DNA of 64,000 bases from Pararhizobium polonicum (GTDB lineage Bacteria > Pseudomonadota > Alphaproteobacteria > Rhizobiales > Rhizobiaceae), in NCBI RefSeq assembly GCF_001687365.1, contig NZ_LGLV01000005.1, forward strand, positions 534,581-598,580, given 5' to 3'. The position numbers were made by a program, and so were the translations under genes. A model generated the notes under the pieces. The model saw only the letters and a program-made list of their open reading frames with translations, made no database searches and was not told the DNA's origin. This document shows positions 16,744-26,679 of this stretch, piece after piece. Every line of letters begins with the position of its first letter. Within the stretch, counting starts at the first letter, position 1.

Positions 16744-18717
16744 ATGTCTGATCGCCAGAAAACCCGCGCCCGGCCGAATCCGCGCCGCGCCTTTTCCTCA
16801 TCCTACGGTGAAATTCTCGCAGAAGGCGTCAATCGCCGCACTGTCCTCAAAGGCCTTTTCGGGGCGGCGGCGATCGCTGCCATCGGTCATGGCTTCTCCG
16901 CCAGCCCGGCGCAGGCCGCCGCGGCATCCAGCCTGACCTTCAAAGAGCTGCAACGGGTGCGCGATACCGCCGACCATTGGCCGCAGGGGTATGGCCGCCA
17001 AATTCTCGCCCGCTGGGGCGACGCGCTGTTTCCCGACAGCCCGGCTTTCGACATTGCCAGCCTTGACGGCAAGGCCGCCGAACGCCAGTTCGGCTACAAC
17101 AACGACTTCACCCAGTTTCTGCCCTTGCCGCAGGGCTCAACCGCGTCGGATCGCGGATTGATGGTCGTCTCCCATGAATATGCGACGCCTTTCCTGATGT
17201 TTCCTGGCCTCACCGACGAGGATTACCGCGAGAAGCTGACGGACAACCAGATTCGCGCTTTGATGGGCTGTCTTGGAGTAAGCATCTTCGAAGTGGCGAA
17301 GACCGGCCGCGATTGGAAGATCGTGCTCGACAGCCGATATAACCGCCGTATCCATATGGGCACCCAGATGGACATCTCCGGCCCGGCCGCGGGTGACGAC
17401 CGTTTGAAGACCAAGGCAGACCCGACCGGCAGGACGGTATTCGGCACGATCTCCAACTGCAACGGCGGTATCACCCCCTGGGGTACGATGCTGTCGGGCG
17501 AAGAAGGGGCGATGGACGTCTTTGCCGGCGATTACAAGACACTGCCCAACCAGGAGCTGGTCGAACGGCAGGGCTGGGACGAAGACGAGAACGACATCTA
17601 CTCCGTCAGCCGCGTCGATCCGCGCTTCAAGTTCGAAGAGGAACCGAACGAGTGGATGCGGTTCGACTGGGTGGTCGAGATCGATCCCTTCGATCCGCAG
17701 GCCATGCCGGTGAAGCGGACATCGCTCGGCCGCATGACCCACGAGGGTGCGCAGGTTACCGTCGCGCCGGATGGCCGCGTCGTGGTGTTCATGGGCGACG
17801 ATGACGATTTCGAATATCTCTATCGCTTCGTCACCCGCGATCCGTGGAACCCGGCCGACCGGGCGGCCAACAAGGACCTTCTCGATAACGGCACCTTGTC
17901 GGTCGCCAAGTTTTCGAGCGACGGAACGATGACATGGTTGCCGCTGGTGGCCGGCCAGGGGCAATTGACCGCCGAAGCCGGTTTCGCGACCCAGGCCGAC
18001 GTCGTGCTCAACACGCGCGCCGCAGCGGATCTGGTGGGCGCGACGCCGATGGATGCGCCGGAAGGGTTCGTGCCGCATCATGGCACCGGCAAGCTCTATG
18101 TGGCGATGACGGAGAACGAGGACCGGCTGGCGGCAGGCAAGGGGGATGAGCGCGAGACCGTCAACATTGCCAACCCGCGCGGACCGAACCCGCATGGCCA
18201 CCTGCTGGAACTGGTTCCGCCCGGTGCGCCGGATAAGCCGGATCATGCGGCGGATACCTTCAAATGGGACGTCTTCGTGCTCTGTGGCGATCCGGCCAAG
18301 CCGGAAGATGAGGCGATGTTCAATCCAGGTACGACGGCATCCGGCTGGTTCACCGATCCGGATAATCTCGGTGTCGATCCGGCGGGCCGCCTCTGGGTGA
18401 CGACCGACGGCCCGCCGCCGGAAGGCATTGCCGATTCGATGTATGTGATGGACACGGAAGGTCCGGGCAGGGCGTTGCCGAAACTGTTCTATATCGCTCC
18501 GGTCGGCTCGGAATGCTGCTCACCGACGTTCACGCCGGATGGTACGGGCGTCTTCGTCTCCGTGCAGCATCCGGGCGAATTGCGGATGTCCGACAACGAG
18601 GATGCGACGACAATGGCGGACGCCGGCACGGCCTGGCCGGATTTCGCCGATGGCATGCCGGCCCGCCCGTCGCTGGTCGTGATCACCCGTGACGACAATG
18701 GCGTGGTCGGAAATTGA
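16744..18717 (+). CDS. phoX: PhoX-family (DUF839) phosphatase, Tat-exported
   Basis: This 657-residue protein starts with a twin-arginine signal (NRRTVLKG at about residues 30-37, hydrophobic stretch, cleavage near AQAAA). The body is DUF839/PhoX: VVSHEYATPFLMFPG, GTISNCNGGITPWGTMLSGEE, GRMTHEGAQVTVAPDGRVVVFMGDD and SGWFTDPDNLGVDPAGRLW. PhoX enzymes are periplasmic, calcium- and iron-dependent phosphomonoesterases induced by phosphate starvation. I found no clear Pho box in the 140-nt leader. ATG follows CGGAGG. Convergent with the next gene. Confidence 0.88.
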   Translation: MSDRQKTRARPNPRRAFSSSYGEILAEGVNRRTVLKGLFGAAAIAAIGHGFSASPAQAAAASSLTFKELQRVRDTADHWPQGYGRQILARWGDALFPDSPAFDIASLDGKAAERQFGYNNDFTQFLPLPQGSTASDRGLMVVSHEYATPFLMFPGLTDEDYREKLTDNQIRALMGCLGVSIFEVAKTGRDWKIVLDSRYNRRIHMGTQMDISGPAAGDDRLKTKADPTGRTVFGTISNCNGGITPWGTMLSGEEGAMDVFAGDYKTLPNQELVERQGWDEDENDIYSVSRVDPRFKFEEEPNEWMRFDWVVEIDPFDPQAMPVKRTSLGRMTHEGAQVTVAPDGRVVVFMGDDDDFEYLYRFVTRDPWNPADRAANKDLLDNGTLSVAKFSSDGTMTWLPLVAGQGQLTAEAGFATQADVVLNTRAAADLVGATPMDAPEGFVPHHGTGKLYVAMTENEDRLAAGKGDERETVNIANPRGPNPHGHLLELVPPGAPDKPDHAADTFKWDVFVLCGDPAKPEDEAMFNPGTTASGWFTDPDNLGVDPAGRLWVTTDGPPPEGIADSMYVMDTEGPGRALPKLFYIAPVGSECCSPTFTPDGTGVFVSVQHPGELRMSDNEDATTMADAGTAWPDFADGMPARPSLVVITRDDNGVVGN

Positions 18718-18745
18718 GACTTGTGAATTGCCGCAGCCGGTGGGG

Positions 18746-19219
18746 TCAGATCCACCGGCTGGTGGCGCGGCAGTAGCGTTCGAATTCGAACCCGAAGCGC
18801 GACAGCAGATGCCGTTCCTCGTTGCGGACGGCAAAGGCGGTGGTGACGGCCACGGAGGCGCTGGCCATGATGAAGAACCAGGGATTGAGGGTGATCAGGC
18901 CGAAGCCGACCGTCATGATGGTATAGCCGAGATAGATCGGATTGCGGGTGTAGCGGAATGGTCCACAGGTGACGAGATGCGAGGAGCATCGATGCGGCAG
19001 AACGGCCGTGCGCCGCTCGATCAGCGTCTTCACCGCCCAGACGTCCATGAAAACCGCGACGACGATCAGCACCGCGCCGGCAAGCCAGGGGACCCAGCCA
19101 TGGCTGTGGGACACGGAAATCGGCTGCACGCGTCCCAAGGCCACCGCCCCCAGGATCGCCGCCACATAGAGAAGTGGCGGCCAGGGGTAGGTCAGCGGTC
19201 TGGCGCGATAGGCGTTCAT
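18746..19219 (-). CDS. Isoprenylcysteine carboxyl methyltransferase-family membrane protein
   Basis: This 157-residue protein has four or five membrane helices and the ICMT/PEMT C-terminal signature: LVTCGPFRYTRNPIYLGYTI, then NEERHLLSRFGFEFERYC. In this fold SAM binds near the RNP and E-E segments. Bacterial members are called protein-S-isoprenylcysteine methyltransferase-like, but the natural substrate is unknown because bacteria lack prenylated proteins. Next on the same strand after the DUF1624 gene (29-nt gap). Confidence 0.85.
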   Translation of the reverse strand: MNAYRARPLTYPWPPLLYVAAILGAVALGRVQPISVSHSHGWVPWLAGAVLIVVAVFMDVWAVKTLIERRTAVLPHRCSSHLVTCGPFRYTRNPIYLGYTIMTVGFGLITLNPWFFIMASASVAVTTAFAVRNEERHLLSRFGFEFERYCRATSRWI

Positions 19220-19248
19220 GTCCTATTCCTCGGCCTTATGGCTTGGTC

Positions 19249-20256
19249 CTATTGTTTGGCTTGTGCGTCCATGGTGCACTGACCGGCGATTCGCGCAATG
19301 CGTTCATCCGTCTTGACGTCGATTTTGCCTTCGTTCAGCGGCTCGAACAGGTTTTCTTCCATCAGCTTGTCCAGCGTGCAGCCGCAGAAGGTCGTGCAGA
19401 ACGCGGCGGGGTCCTGCAGGCTGCATGATGCTATGCAACTGACCCGGGTGGCTTCGACGGGATCGGGCTTGGCCGCCGGAAAGCCGAGCGAAAAGACGTA
19501 GACCAGCGCGAACAGCAGCGGCTGATGCAGGAGATAGATGATCAGGCTGTGACGGCCGGCTGTGGTCAGCGCAATTTTCCAGCGCGCACTGCCATCGCTG
19601 CGCAGCTTTTCGAACCATCCGAACCGCAGCGCGATGCGCGCTACCGCGATGCCGGTCAGGAACGGCGCCAGCCAGGGAAGCAGCGGCACGTAGTCGTTCG
19701 AGCGCGGCACCGTTTCGGACAGCCCGACCCACCAGAGCGCCGGTGCGTCGAAAACCGCCGAGCGCAGGTAGTCCGGGGCGGCAAAGGCCGCGGCCGCGAT
19801 TGCCAGCGTCAGGATAGCGGGCAGGCGCAGGAAGATGAGGCCGATCAGGCTTGCGGCGGCGATCGCATGCAGGATGCCGAAGAAGATGAAGCTGTCGGGA
19901 AAGATAAACCATGTGGCGATGGTGATGACCAGCGCCGCCGCGGCAATCTTGGCAAAGCGGATGGCGAAGGCGCGGGGCTTGAAAGCGGGGTAGTGTCCCA
20001 GCACAAGGCCGATGCCCGCGAGGAACAGGAAGCTGCTGGCGATCAGCCGCGCATAGATCTTGAAGCCGCCAGCCCCGACGGTGCCGGGGTCGATATAGCC
20101 GAAATATTCCAGATCCCAGGAGAAATGATAGGTCGCCATGGCAATCAGCGCAAAACCGCGCAACGCGTCGATCGCCCAGATGCGGCCTCGCTTGCCGGTG
20201 TTGTCCGGCGGCGCTGTCCCGGTGTCGCTTTCGGTGACGGCGGTGGTGGTCGACAT
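19249..20256 (-). CDS. DUF1624 / heparan-alpha-glucosaminide N-acetyltransferase-like membrane protein
   Basis: This 335-residue protein has eight to nine membrane helices. The N-terminal signature IDALRGFALIAMATYHFSWD and the C-terminal GRHSLIIYLLHQPLLFAL match the HGSNAT/DUF1624 branch of membrane acyltransferases. A Cys-rich tail follows the last helix (VSCIASC, FCTTFCGCTL), which may form disulfides or bind metal and is unusual for the core family. Start at 20256 (MSTTTAV); ATG 20277 is an alternative. Substrate unknown. Confidence 0.82.
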   Translation of the reverse strand: MSTTTAVTESDTGTAPPDNTGKRGRIWAIDALRGFALIAMATYHFSWDLEYFGYIDPGTVGAGGFKIYARLIASSFLFLAGIGLVLGHYPAFKPRAFAIRFAKIAAAALVITIATWFIFPDSFIFFGILHAIAAASLIGLIFLRLPAILTLAIAAAAFAAPDYLRSAVFDAPALWWVGLSETVPRSNDYVPLLPWLAPFLTGIAVARIALRFGWFEKLRSDGSARWKIALTTAGRHSLIIYLLHQPLLFALVYVFSLGFPAAKPDPVEATRVSCIASCSLQDPAAFCTTFCGCTLDKLMEENLFEPLNEGKIDVKTDERIARIAGQCTMDAQAKQ

Positions 20257-20338
20257 GGCTCTATCTCTTCCGATCATGGCACGATAGCGCAGCGAGCTTG
20301 CGCCAGGCGCAAGGCGTCACCGCGATATGGCGAGGATT

Positions 20339-21031
20339 TCAGGGGTTTGTGTCGTCAAGAAGGGCCTGGCGCGCTTCCGAATAGAATTGCCGCCGCGTCA
20401 ACACGAAGATGACGAAGGCCGTCAGCGCCATGAACACATAGGGGCTGACGAACCAGCCGAGATAGCCGATCGACAGGAAGATGCTGCGCAGGCCGGCATT
20501 GAAATGCTTGGCCGCGAGAATGTTCATCTTGACCGCGCGTCCGGCCGCGCGTTCCGCCCCGGCGCGGTCCTGCTGCATGTCCGACATCATCGGAATGCCG
20601 CCGATGAGAATGGAGCAGTAGTTGAACAGCCGGTAGGACCAGGCGAACTTGAAGAAAGCATAGGCAAACAGGCAGGCAAGGCCGCCGACCTTCAGCTCGA
20701 AGGCGCTGCGTCCGCCATGAAAGACGTAAGGCAGGTCGTTCATGATCGCCTGGACCCGGTCCGTCGCGCCGAGCAGGGCAAAGCAGCCGCCCAGCGCAAA
20801 GATCGTCGTCGAGGCGAAGAATGCCGTTCCCGCCTGCAGACCGGCAACGATCTGCGTATCGATCATCTTCAGGTCGCGGTTCAGCGAATTGAAAAGCCAT
20901 CGGCGCCGGTTTTCCATCATCAGGCGCGACAGGCTGATGCGGTTGAGCCGCACCTTGCCGTCCGTGGCCCAGTTGTACCCGGTCCAAAGCAGCGCGAAGA
21001 CCGCCAATGAGATATAGTCCGTCAGTGTCAT
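20339..21031 (-). CDS. DUF599 membrane protein
   Basis: This 230-residue protein has about five membrane helices and matches DUF599 along its length (LLWTGYNW near the N-terminus, MMENRRRWLFNSLNRDLKMIDTQI, FKFAWSYRLFNYCSILIGG). The function is unknown. ATG 21031 (MTLTDY) is chosen because the in-frame extension to 21070 carries no family sequence. It lies 82 nt upstream of the DUF1624 gene on the same strand and may be co-transcribed with it. Confidence 0.85.
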   Translation of the reverse strand: MTLTDYISLAVFALLWTGYNWATDGKVRLNRISLSRLMMENRRRWLFNSLNRDLKMIDTQIVAGLQAGTAFFASTTIFALGGCFALLGATDRVQAIMNDLPYVFHGGRSAFELKVGGLACLFAYAFFKFAWSYRLFNYCSILIGGIPMMSDMQQDRAGAERAAGRAVKMNILAAKHFNAGLRSIFLSIGYLGWFVSPYVFMALTAFVIFVLTRRQFYSEARQALLDDTNP

Positions 21032-21301
21032 GCTTCGTTTTTGGCATGGTTTGCCGAAATTGCAAGGCATCGCGAAAGTTTACCACGCCCCTTGAAATCA
21101 CCGGTCCAACATGGCGACTTATCAACGAGGAAACGTGATACAGCCCTATGGCGGCCGCTCGTGTCGCACGCGCGGGAGCGAATGTCGGTTGATCGCCTGA
21201 TGACGGATGCAGGATAGCCTAGTTTCGATGCAATGATTGTGGTCCGGCAATGTTGCGCGGCCATCCAGACCCCCAATCCAGTCCCCAAGGGCGGAGTTCG
21301 A

Positions 21302-22702
21302 ATGTTTCTTTCGGTTTTTGATGTCTTCAAGATTGGTATCGGTCCTTCCAGCTCGCACACGATGGGGCCGATGTCGGCGGCGAACCGCTTTCTCGACCTG
21401 ATCCTGTCGGCCGACTGGCCGCGTCCGGCCAATGCCGCCGTGGCGTCGATCAAGTCCAGCCTGCACGGCTCGCTGGCCTTTACCGGCATCGGCCATGGAA
21501 CGGGCAGGGCGGTGATTCTCGGGCTGATGGGCGAGCGCCCGGACCGCGTCGATCCCGATCGCATGGATCCGATCATCGAGGAGGTCGAGCGCACCGGCCG
21601 CATCACGCCGGCGGGGCATCCCGCCTACGAGTTCCAGCCGAAGACCGATCTGGTGTTCGACAAGAAGGTGCCGTTGCCGGGCCATGCCAACGGCATGTCC
21701 TTCTCCGCCTTTGACAAGGACGGAAGGCTGCTGCTGAAGCGCGTCTACTATTCCATCGGCGGCGGCTTCGTGGTCACCGATACCGAACTCGAAGCCATGA
21801 AGGCCAGCAAGACCAAGCCTGGCGGCGTCAAGGTTCCCTATCCCTTCTCCACAGCCAGGCAGATGCTGGAAATGGCGGAGCGTTCCGGCCTGTCGATCGC
21901 CCAGATGAAGCGGGCGAACGAGGAATGTTCGATGTCGGCGCAGGAGCTTGACGAGGGGCTCGACCGCATCTGGGCGGCGATGAAGAGCTGCATCGATCGC
22001 GGCCTGACGGGCTCCGGCATCCTGCCCGGCGGCTTGAAGGTTCGCCGCCGCGCCGGCATGATCCACGACAAGCTGCAGGACGAATGGCGCTCCAACAAGG
22101 TCAACCCCCTGCTCGCCAACGACTGGCTGAGCGTCTATGCGATGGCGGTGAACGAGGAGAATGCCGCCGGCGGCCGTGTCGTCACCTCGCCGACCAATGG
22201 CGCTGCCGGCGTGGTGCCGGCCACCATCCGCTATTATCTGCATTTTCACGAGGACGCCGATCATCACGGCATTCGCGACTATCTGCTGACCGCGGCTGCG
22301 ATCGGCGGTATCATCAAGTTCAATGCCTCGATCTCCGGTGCCGAGGTCGGCTGTCAGGGCGAGGTCGGTTCGGCCTCCGCCATGGCCGCCGCCGGCCTTG
22401 CCGCCGTGATGGGCGGGACCCCGGAGCAGATCGAGAACGCCGCCGAAATCGCGCTGGAACATCACCTCGGCATGACCTGCGACCCGATCGCCGGCCTCGT
22501 CCAGGTGCCGTGCATCGAGCGCAACGCGCTGGGCGCGGTCAAGGCCGTCACGGCGGCCTCGCTGGCGATCAAGGGCGACGGCCAGCATTTCGTGCCGCTC
22601 GACGCCTGCATCGAGACGATGCGCCAGACCGGTGTCGACATGCACGACAAATACAAGGAAACCTCGACAGGCGGCCTTGCCGTCAACGTCGTCGAGTGCT
22701 GA
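21302..22702 (+). CDS. sdaA: L-serine ammonia-lyase (single-chain, iron-sulfur)
   Basis: SdaA deaminates L-serine to pyruvate and ammonia using a catalytic [4Fe-4S] cluster. The 466-residue protein is the fused beta-alpha type. The N-terminal domain starts at [20 protein letters not shown], and the alpha domain carries the cluster cysteines in [11 protein letters not shown] and [12 protein letters not shown] plus the serine-binding [11 protein letters not shown] 21302 gives the classical start. Monocistronic by appearance; DUF1489 follows after 74 nt on the same strand. Confidence 0.95.
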   Translation: MFLSVFDVFKIGIGPSSSHTMGPMSAANRFLDLILSADWPRPANAAVASIKSSLHGSLAFTGIGHGTGRAVILGLMGERPDRVDPDRMDPIIEEVERTGRITPAGHPAYEFQPKTDLVFDKKVPLPGHANGMSFSAFDKDGRLLLKRVYYSIGGGFVVTDTELEAMKASKTKPGGVKVPYPFSTARQMLEMAERSGLSIAQMKRANEECSMSAQELDEGLDRIWAAMKSCIDRGLTGSGILPGGLKVRRRAGMIHDKLQDEWRSNKVNPLLANDWLSVYAMAVNEENAAGGRVVTSPTNGAAGVVPATIRYYLHFHEDADHHGIRDYLLTAAAIGGIIKFNASISGAEVGCQGEVGSASAMAAAGLAAVMGGTPEQIENAAEIALEHHLGMTCDPIAGLVQVPCIERNALGAVKAVTAASLAIKGDGQHFVPLDACIETMRQTGVDMHDKYKETSTGGLAVNVVEC

Positions 22703-22776
22703 CGGCTGCATCGACCTGTGGAGCGGTCAAGGAACAGGCTTGACCGCGACCGCCTCACGGGTGTTCAACTCCGGCC

Positions 22777-23214
22777 ATGGCCCTGCATCTCATCAAGCTC
22801 TGCGTCGGAGCGGATTCGATTGACGATCTTCGCGACTGGGTGTCGCGCAAGGCGATGACGGCGATTGCCGCCGGTCTCGAGCCGCATTCGTATCACACGA
22901 CCCGGATGGTGCCGAAGCGTACCGAGGAACTGCTGGATGGCGGATCGCTCTATTGGGTGATCAAGGGGCAGGTTCAGGCCCGCCAGCGCCTGACCGGCAT
23001 CGAGACCTTTACCGACGGCGAAGGCATCGGCCGCTGCAATCTCATTCTGGGACCGGAAGTGATCGAAACGGCCTATCAGCCGCGCCGCGCATTTCAGGGC
23101 TGGCGCTATCTCCAGCCGAATGAAGCGCCGCGCGACCTGTCGGCGCTCGGAGCCGGAACGGCCGAAATGCCGCTGGAGCTGCGCCGCGAACTTGCCGAAC
23201 TCGGCCTTCTCTAA
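22777..23214 (+). CDS. DUF1489 family protein
   Basis: The 145-residue soluble protein matches DUF1489, restricted to alphaproteobacteria. It opens with [16 protein letters not shown] and has [25 protein letters not shown] and [17 protein letters not shown], all family features. The function is unknown. The KR/E-rich core and the GSLYWVIKG strand suggest a small nucleic acid- or nucleotide-handling fold, but nothing catalytic is evident. Confidence 0.9.
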   Translation: MALHLIKLCVGADSIDDLRDWVSRKAMTAIAAGLEPHSYHTTRMVPKRTEELLDGGSLYWVIKGQVQARQRLTGIETFTDGEGIGRCNLILGPEVIETAYQPRRAFQGWRYLQPNEAPRDLSALGAGTAEMPLELRRELAELGLL

Positions 23215-23227
23215 AAAAGACAGCCCA

Positions 23228-23253
23228 TGAAAAAAGCCCGGCATGACCGGGCT
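23228..23253. terminator. Terminator between DUF1489 and a small minus-strand gene
   Basis: AGCCCGG (23235-23241) pairs with CCGGGCT (23247-23253) around a CATGA loop. The A-run before it (23230-23235) becomes a T-tract on the minus strand, so it should mainly end transcription of the small gene at 23283-23549. On the plus strand the T-tract is absent. Confidence 0.8.
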
Positions 23254-23282
23254 CTTGATCGTTCTTGGCGATGGTGCGGCTC

Positions 23283-23549
23283 TTACCGGATCCGGATCCG
23301 GATCGGATAGCGCCCGGATGGCGATGTGACATGCACATGGATCTGTGCATCCGGCTGGGTCGAGCGCCAGGCGCGTGCCCCGTGCGTCAGGAGCAGCGTC
23401 ACCAGATCCTTGGTCTTCGATCGCGGGCGGCTGCCGAGTTCGGCGATGCGCATGGCTGCTTCATGCAAAGGATGCAGGGCAGACCGTGGCGACTTCCGCT
23501 TCTTGTCCGGGGCGGGCGTCATGCCCGGACCATTCTCATTCATTCCCAT
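23283..23549 (-). CDS. Small basic hypothetical protein
   Basis: The 88-residue product is basic, with a Lys/Arg/Pro-rich N-terminus (DKKRKSPRSALHP), a central helix (HEAAMRIAELGS) and a C-terminal strand rich in IHVHV and IRIRIR. Several in-frame ATGs lie close together (23549, 23543, 23522). A proper terminator follows it, which supports a real transcript. I do not recognise the family; the KTKDLVTLLLTHG segment hints at a conserved rhizobial small protein. Confidence 0.6.
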   Translation of the reverse strand: MGMNENGPGMTPAPDKKRKSPRSALHPLHEAAMRIAELGSRPRSKTKDLVTLLLTHGARAWRSTQPDAQIHVHVTSPSGRYPIRIRIR

Positions 23550-23632
23550 AACTGACCTCGTTACGCAAAACCAAATCCGAGGAGGACCACCGGCAAATAC
23601 GCGCCGCTGATCGAAACTTGAGTATGTGCCTG

Positions 23633-25120
23633 TTACTGCAGGCTTGCCCAGCAGGCGAAGCCCTTGCTCTTCAGGGTCTTGCAGGCGGAAACCGCCTTGT
23701 CCTGGTTGGAGAAGCCGCCGAAGCGCGCCCGGTAGAGATGACCGTCGCCGCTGGCAAAGGCCACGGTGAAGGGGGTTGCGCCGTTAAGCGCCTTGCCGCC
23801 CTTGTCCTTGGCGTTTTCAAGCATCTTCATGGCCTGGCCCTTGTCCGGCGTCGCACCGATCTGGATGACCCAGCCGGCAGGCGCGGATTCGGCCGCCGGT
23901 TCCGTTTCGGCTGCTGCCTTGGCAACGGAATTGGTGATCTGGTTGTCGACGTCGGCAGCCGGGACCGGTGCCGCCTTGGCGAGCTTGCGGCTCTGCGCCT
24001 GAAGCGTGTTCGGCATGACTTTGTCGTTCAGGACCGGGTTGGCGCTGGCCTTGACCGGCTCGGCATAGGCGACTTCGATGCTCTGGGTGGTTTCGCCGCT
24101 GTAGCGGAAGTCCGGAACGGGGCCGTTGCTCGGCAGGTTGAAGCTTCCGCCTGTCGCGGCAACGGCCATTGCCGCCACCGGCTGTTCTGCAGCCTTGACC
24201 TGCATGGTCGGCGCATCGGCGGTCTCAGCCACGATATTGCCGCCACCGCGGCGCGACGAGGCGGCCGGCATGTATTTGGCAACGAGGGCGCGCATCTGTG
24301 CGTCGCGGGCACCGCCGGACTTGCCGCCCATGACGACGCCGACGATGCTGCGGCCATCGGCCTGGGCCGAGGTCACCAGATTGAAGCCGGCTGCGCGCGT
24401 ATAGCCGGTCTTGATGCCGTCGACGCCGCGGACATTGCCGAGCAGCCGGTTATGGTTGCCGATCGTCTGCTTGCCGAACTGGAAGCTGCGCGTGGAAAAA
24501 TAGGAGTAATACTGCGGAAAATGCTGGCGAAGCGCCATGCCGAGCCGCGCCTGGTCGCGTGCCGTCGTCATCTGTGCGTCGTTCGGCAGGCCGTTGGCGT
24601 TGCGGTAGGTGGTGCGGGTCATGCCCAGGGCACGCGCCTTGTTGGTCATGATCCGGGCGAAGCGTTCTTCCGAACCGCCAAGCATCTCGCCCAGTGCGGT
24701 TGCCGCATCGTTGGCCGAGCGGGTAACCAGAGCCATGATCGCCTGTTCGACGGTGATCGAATTGCCGGGGCGCACGCCGAGTTTCGACGGCGGCTCGGCC
24801 GATGCGTTCTTGGAGAACGGAACCGGGGTGTTCTTGCTGATCTTGCCGGCTTCCAGCGCCTCGAAGGTCAGGTAGAGCGTCATCATCTTGGTGAGCGAAG
24901 CAGGATAGCGCAGGCTGTCGGCATCTTCGCTGTACAGTACCTTGCCAGTCTTGGCGTCAACGACGATGCCGGCATATTGCGCGGCAAAGGCGGCAGGGAT
25001 GGCGGCAAGCGAGGCTGCCATCGATACCAGCAGCACCCGGCAGGCCTTCTTGAAGAATAGGACAGGGGCGTATGGAGCGGAGCCGAGAATTATGGATTTG
25101 GACACTACACTACTCTTCAT
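23633..25120 (-). CDS. D-alanyl-D-alanine carboxypeptidase with C-terminal SPOR domain
   Basis: The 495-residue precursor has a signal peptide ending near AAFA (residue 47), then a class A (DacF/PBP5-like) peptidase domain with SLTK (Ser75, Lys78), SAN (135-137) and KTG (237-239). A Pro/Ala-rich linker from about 290 to 410 leads to a SPOR domain (residues 413-495, WVIQIGATPDKGQAMKML) that binds denuded glycan at the division site. The enzyme trims the terminal D-Ala of peptidoglycan stem peptides. The SPOR fusion implies recruitment to the septum. Confidence 0.93.
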   Translation of the reverse strand: MKSSVVSKSIILGSAPYAPVLFFKKACRVLLVSMAASLAAIPAAFAAQYAGIVVDAKTGKVLYSEDADSLRYPASLTKMMTLYLTFEALEAGKISKNTPVPFSKNASAEPPSKLGVRPGNSITVEQAIMALVTRSANDAATALGEMLGGSEERFARIMTNKARALGMTRTTYRNANGLPNDAQMTTARDQARLGMALRQHFPQYYSYFSTRSFQFGKQTIGNHNRLLGNVRGVDGIKTGYTRAAGFNLVTSAQADGRSIVGVVMGGKSGGARDAQMRALVAKYMPAASSRRGGGNIVAETADAPTMQVKAAEQPVAAMAVAATGGSFNLPSNGPVPDFRYSGETTQSIEVAYAEPVKASANPVLNDKVMPNTLQAQSRKLAKAAPVPAADVDNQITNSVAKAAAETEPAAESAPAGWVIQIGATPDKGQAMKMLENAKDKGGKALNGATPFTVAFASGDGHLYRARFGGFSNQDKAVSACKTLKSKGFACWASLQ

Positions 25121-25316
25121 TCTTTTTCACAGATGTCGTCCGGGCGTGGCCTCCAGAACCGACCGTTCCGAAAACTCTATCGGCATAGCGTTACCAATCG
25201 GTTTATGATGAATGATTGGTTTCTATAATCCGTCGTCTTCTTTCGCATTTCGATACAGCCGACCGGCTGGTGCCAACGTCAAAAAAAGTGGCGTGTGGCT
25301 CACGGTTCGGGCGATG

Positions 25317-26051
25317 TCAGGGGACCAGCCGGTCGTTCATGAATGTCACGACGGCGCTGTCGATGGCTTGCCATTGTGGCAGCAATTGGCTGGAAAAGCG
25401 GTAAAGCACAACAAGATCGCGGCCCGCATGAATATCGCGCTGGCAATCGGCGCTGGTCGACAGGTCGGGCGTGGCGGGCAGAATGCAGCGCACGGCATAG
25501 GGCGTGTCGCTGTCGCGGTTCGCCGTGAAGAACACTTCCTGGCCGTAGCCGGAGTTTGCCTTCATGTCGTGACGCACCAGTCCGGCCGGGCCGGGCAGGG
25601 GGGCACCCTCGAAAAGATGCTGGTAGATCGGCTCGATCCGCCCGGACATGTCGCGTGACATCGTGCTCTGGGAAATATCGAGGAAGATCAGCGATTCCGG
25701 ATGGTTGACATCGTTGAAGCGCGCGCGCGTCTCGTCGGTATATCCCTGCAGTCCCGGCCAGGTGAGATAGAGATCGGCACGCTCGGCGATGCCGGTTATG
25801 CGCTGCTGCTCGAAGCGGATGACGTTGGACGGCAGCCGCAGATGATCCTGCCCGATGAAGATGTCGTTGGCCTCGGTGCTGGTCGTATGCCCGGCCAGCG
25901 CCAGCCTGTCGCCGTACCAGCGCCCGGCAAGGCTGATCGCTGCGGTCAAAGCCGCCAGTCCGACAATCACCGCCGTCAAGCCGTAGACGAAACGGGCCGA
26001 GATCAGCGGGCCATGGTCTTCGTTGGTTTCAGCTGTGGAATCGGCTGTCAT
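25317..26051 (-). CDS. Conserved membrane-anchored protein of unknown function
   Basis: The protein has 244 residues. A single membrane helix at about 22-45 (FVYGLTAVIVGLAALTAAISL) anchors a periplasmic domain of about 200 residues. That domain includes DIFIGQDHLRLPSNVIRF, SLIFLDISQSTMSRDMSGRI and a two-Cys pair (VRCILPATPD, SADCQRDI) that could form a disulfide. The layout is shared by uncharacterised rhizobial proteins; I cannot name a function. It stands alone, 196 nt from the carboxypeptidase start. Confidence 0.75.
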   Translation of the reverse strand: MTADSTAETNEDHGPLISARFVYGLTAVIVGLAALTAAISLAGRWYGDRLALAGHTTSTEANDIFIGQDHLRLPSNVIRFEQQRITGIAERADLYLTWPGLQGYTDETRARFNDVNHPESLIFLDISQSTMSRDMSGRIEPIYQHLFEGAPLPGPAGLVRHDMKANSGYGQEVFFTANRDSDTPYAVRCILPATPDLSTSADCQRDIHAGRDLVVLYRFSSQLLPQWQAIDSAVVTFMNDRLVP

Positions 26052-26191
26052 GGGTGGATCGCAGTGTTGCCGTCGTTAACGGGAGGTATAATCTTCGGAT
26101 GCGCGCGTCCCGAAATGAAGCAGCCTGGGCGGCACGGAACTTGCTGGCCGAAACAACAACTGCAACGCTGCGTCAACATGGTTAATTTTCG

Positions 26192-26515
26192 ATGAATATT
26201 GCCGCACTCTTCATGCTGCTCCTCGCCGGCTTCGGCGTCTCATTCGTCGTGCTCGATGTCAGCCGCATCGCCGCGCCGCGACGCTGGCCGTCGGCCCGTG
26301 TTGTGATGGCCGACAATTTCCGGCCCTTTGCAATCTTTCTGGCGCTGTTTGCCGGGCCGGCCCTGTTCGTTCAGGCTCTGTGGCGCATACGGGCGTCGGC
26401 CGGGCTGTCTTTGATCGACACTATGCTTGCTGCCGTGATCGCCGGCGGGTGGGCTCTTTGCTACGGTCAGGTCGTCATGCAATGCGCAGGAATGCTGGGG
26501 CTGCGGGTCTCTTGA
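26192..26515 (+). CDS. Small membrane protein (DUF6949-like)
   Basis: This 107-residue protein has three predicted membrane helices (about 3-25, 45-65, 78-100). The PRRWPSARVVMADNFRPFAIF loop is conserved in rhizobial proteins of this size that I recall as DUF6949. The function is unknown. ATG 26192 lacks a strong RBS. The next gene is convergent and separated by a terminator. Confidence 0.65.
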   Translation: MNIAALFMLLLAGFGVSFVVLDVSRIAAPRRWPSARVVMADNFRPFAIFLALFAGPALFVQALWRIRASAGLSLIDTMLAAVIAGGWALCYGQVVMQCAGMLGLRVS

Positions 26516-26541
26516 GCTGCGGCAGGATTGCGTCGCGCATG

Positions 26542-26575
26542 AAAAAGGCCGGCTCCGGGGACAGCGGAACCGGCC
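26542..26575 (-). terminator. Terminator of the transglutaminase-like gene
   Basis: On the minus strand, GGCCGGTTCCG pairs with CGGAGCCGGCC (11 bp with one mismatch) around a CTGTCCC loop, followed by five T residues. It lies about 105 nt after the stop of the gene at 26680-27291. Confidence 0.85.
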
Positions 26576-26679
26576 AGCAGGGCCTTGGTCGGGGACGGGG
26601 ATTGGGGACTGACCGAAGCCCTTTCATGCGCGGCCCGGGCATCCTGAGCCGGACCGCGTATGTCTCTTGTCTCTGAGCG

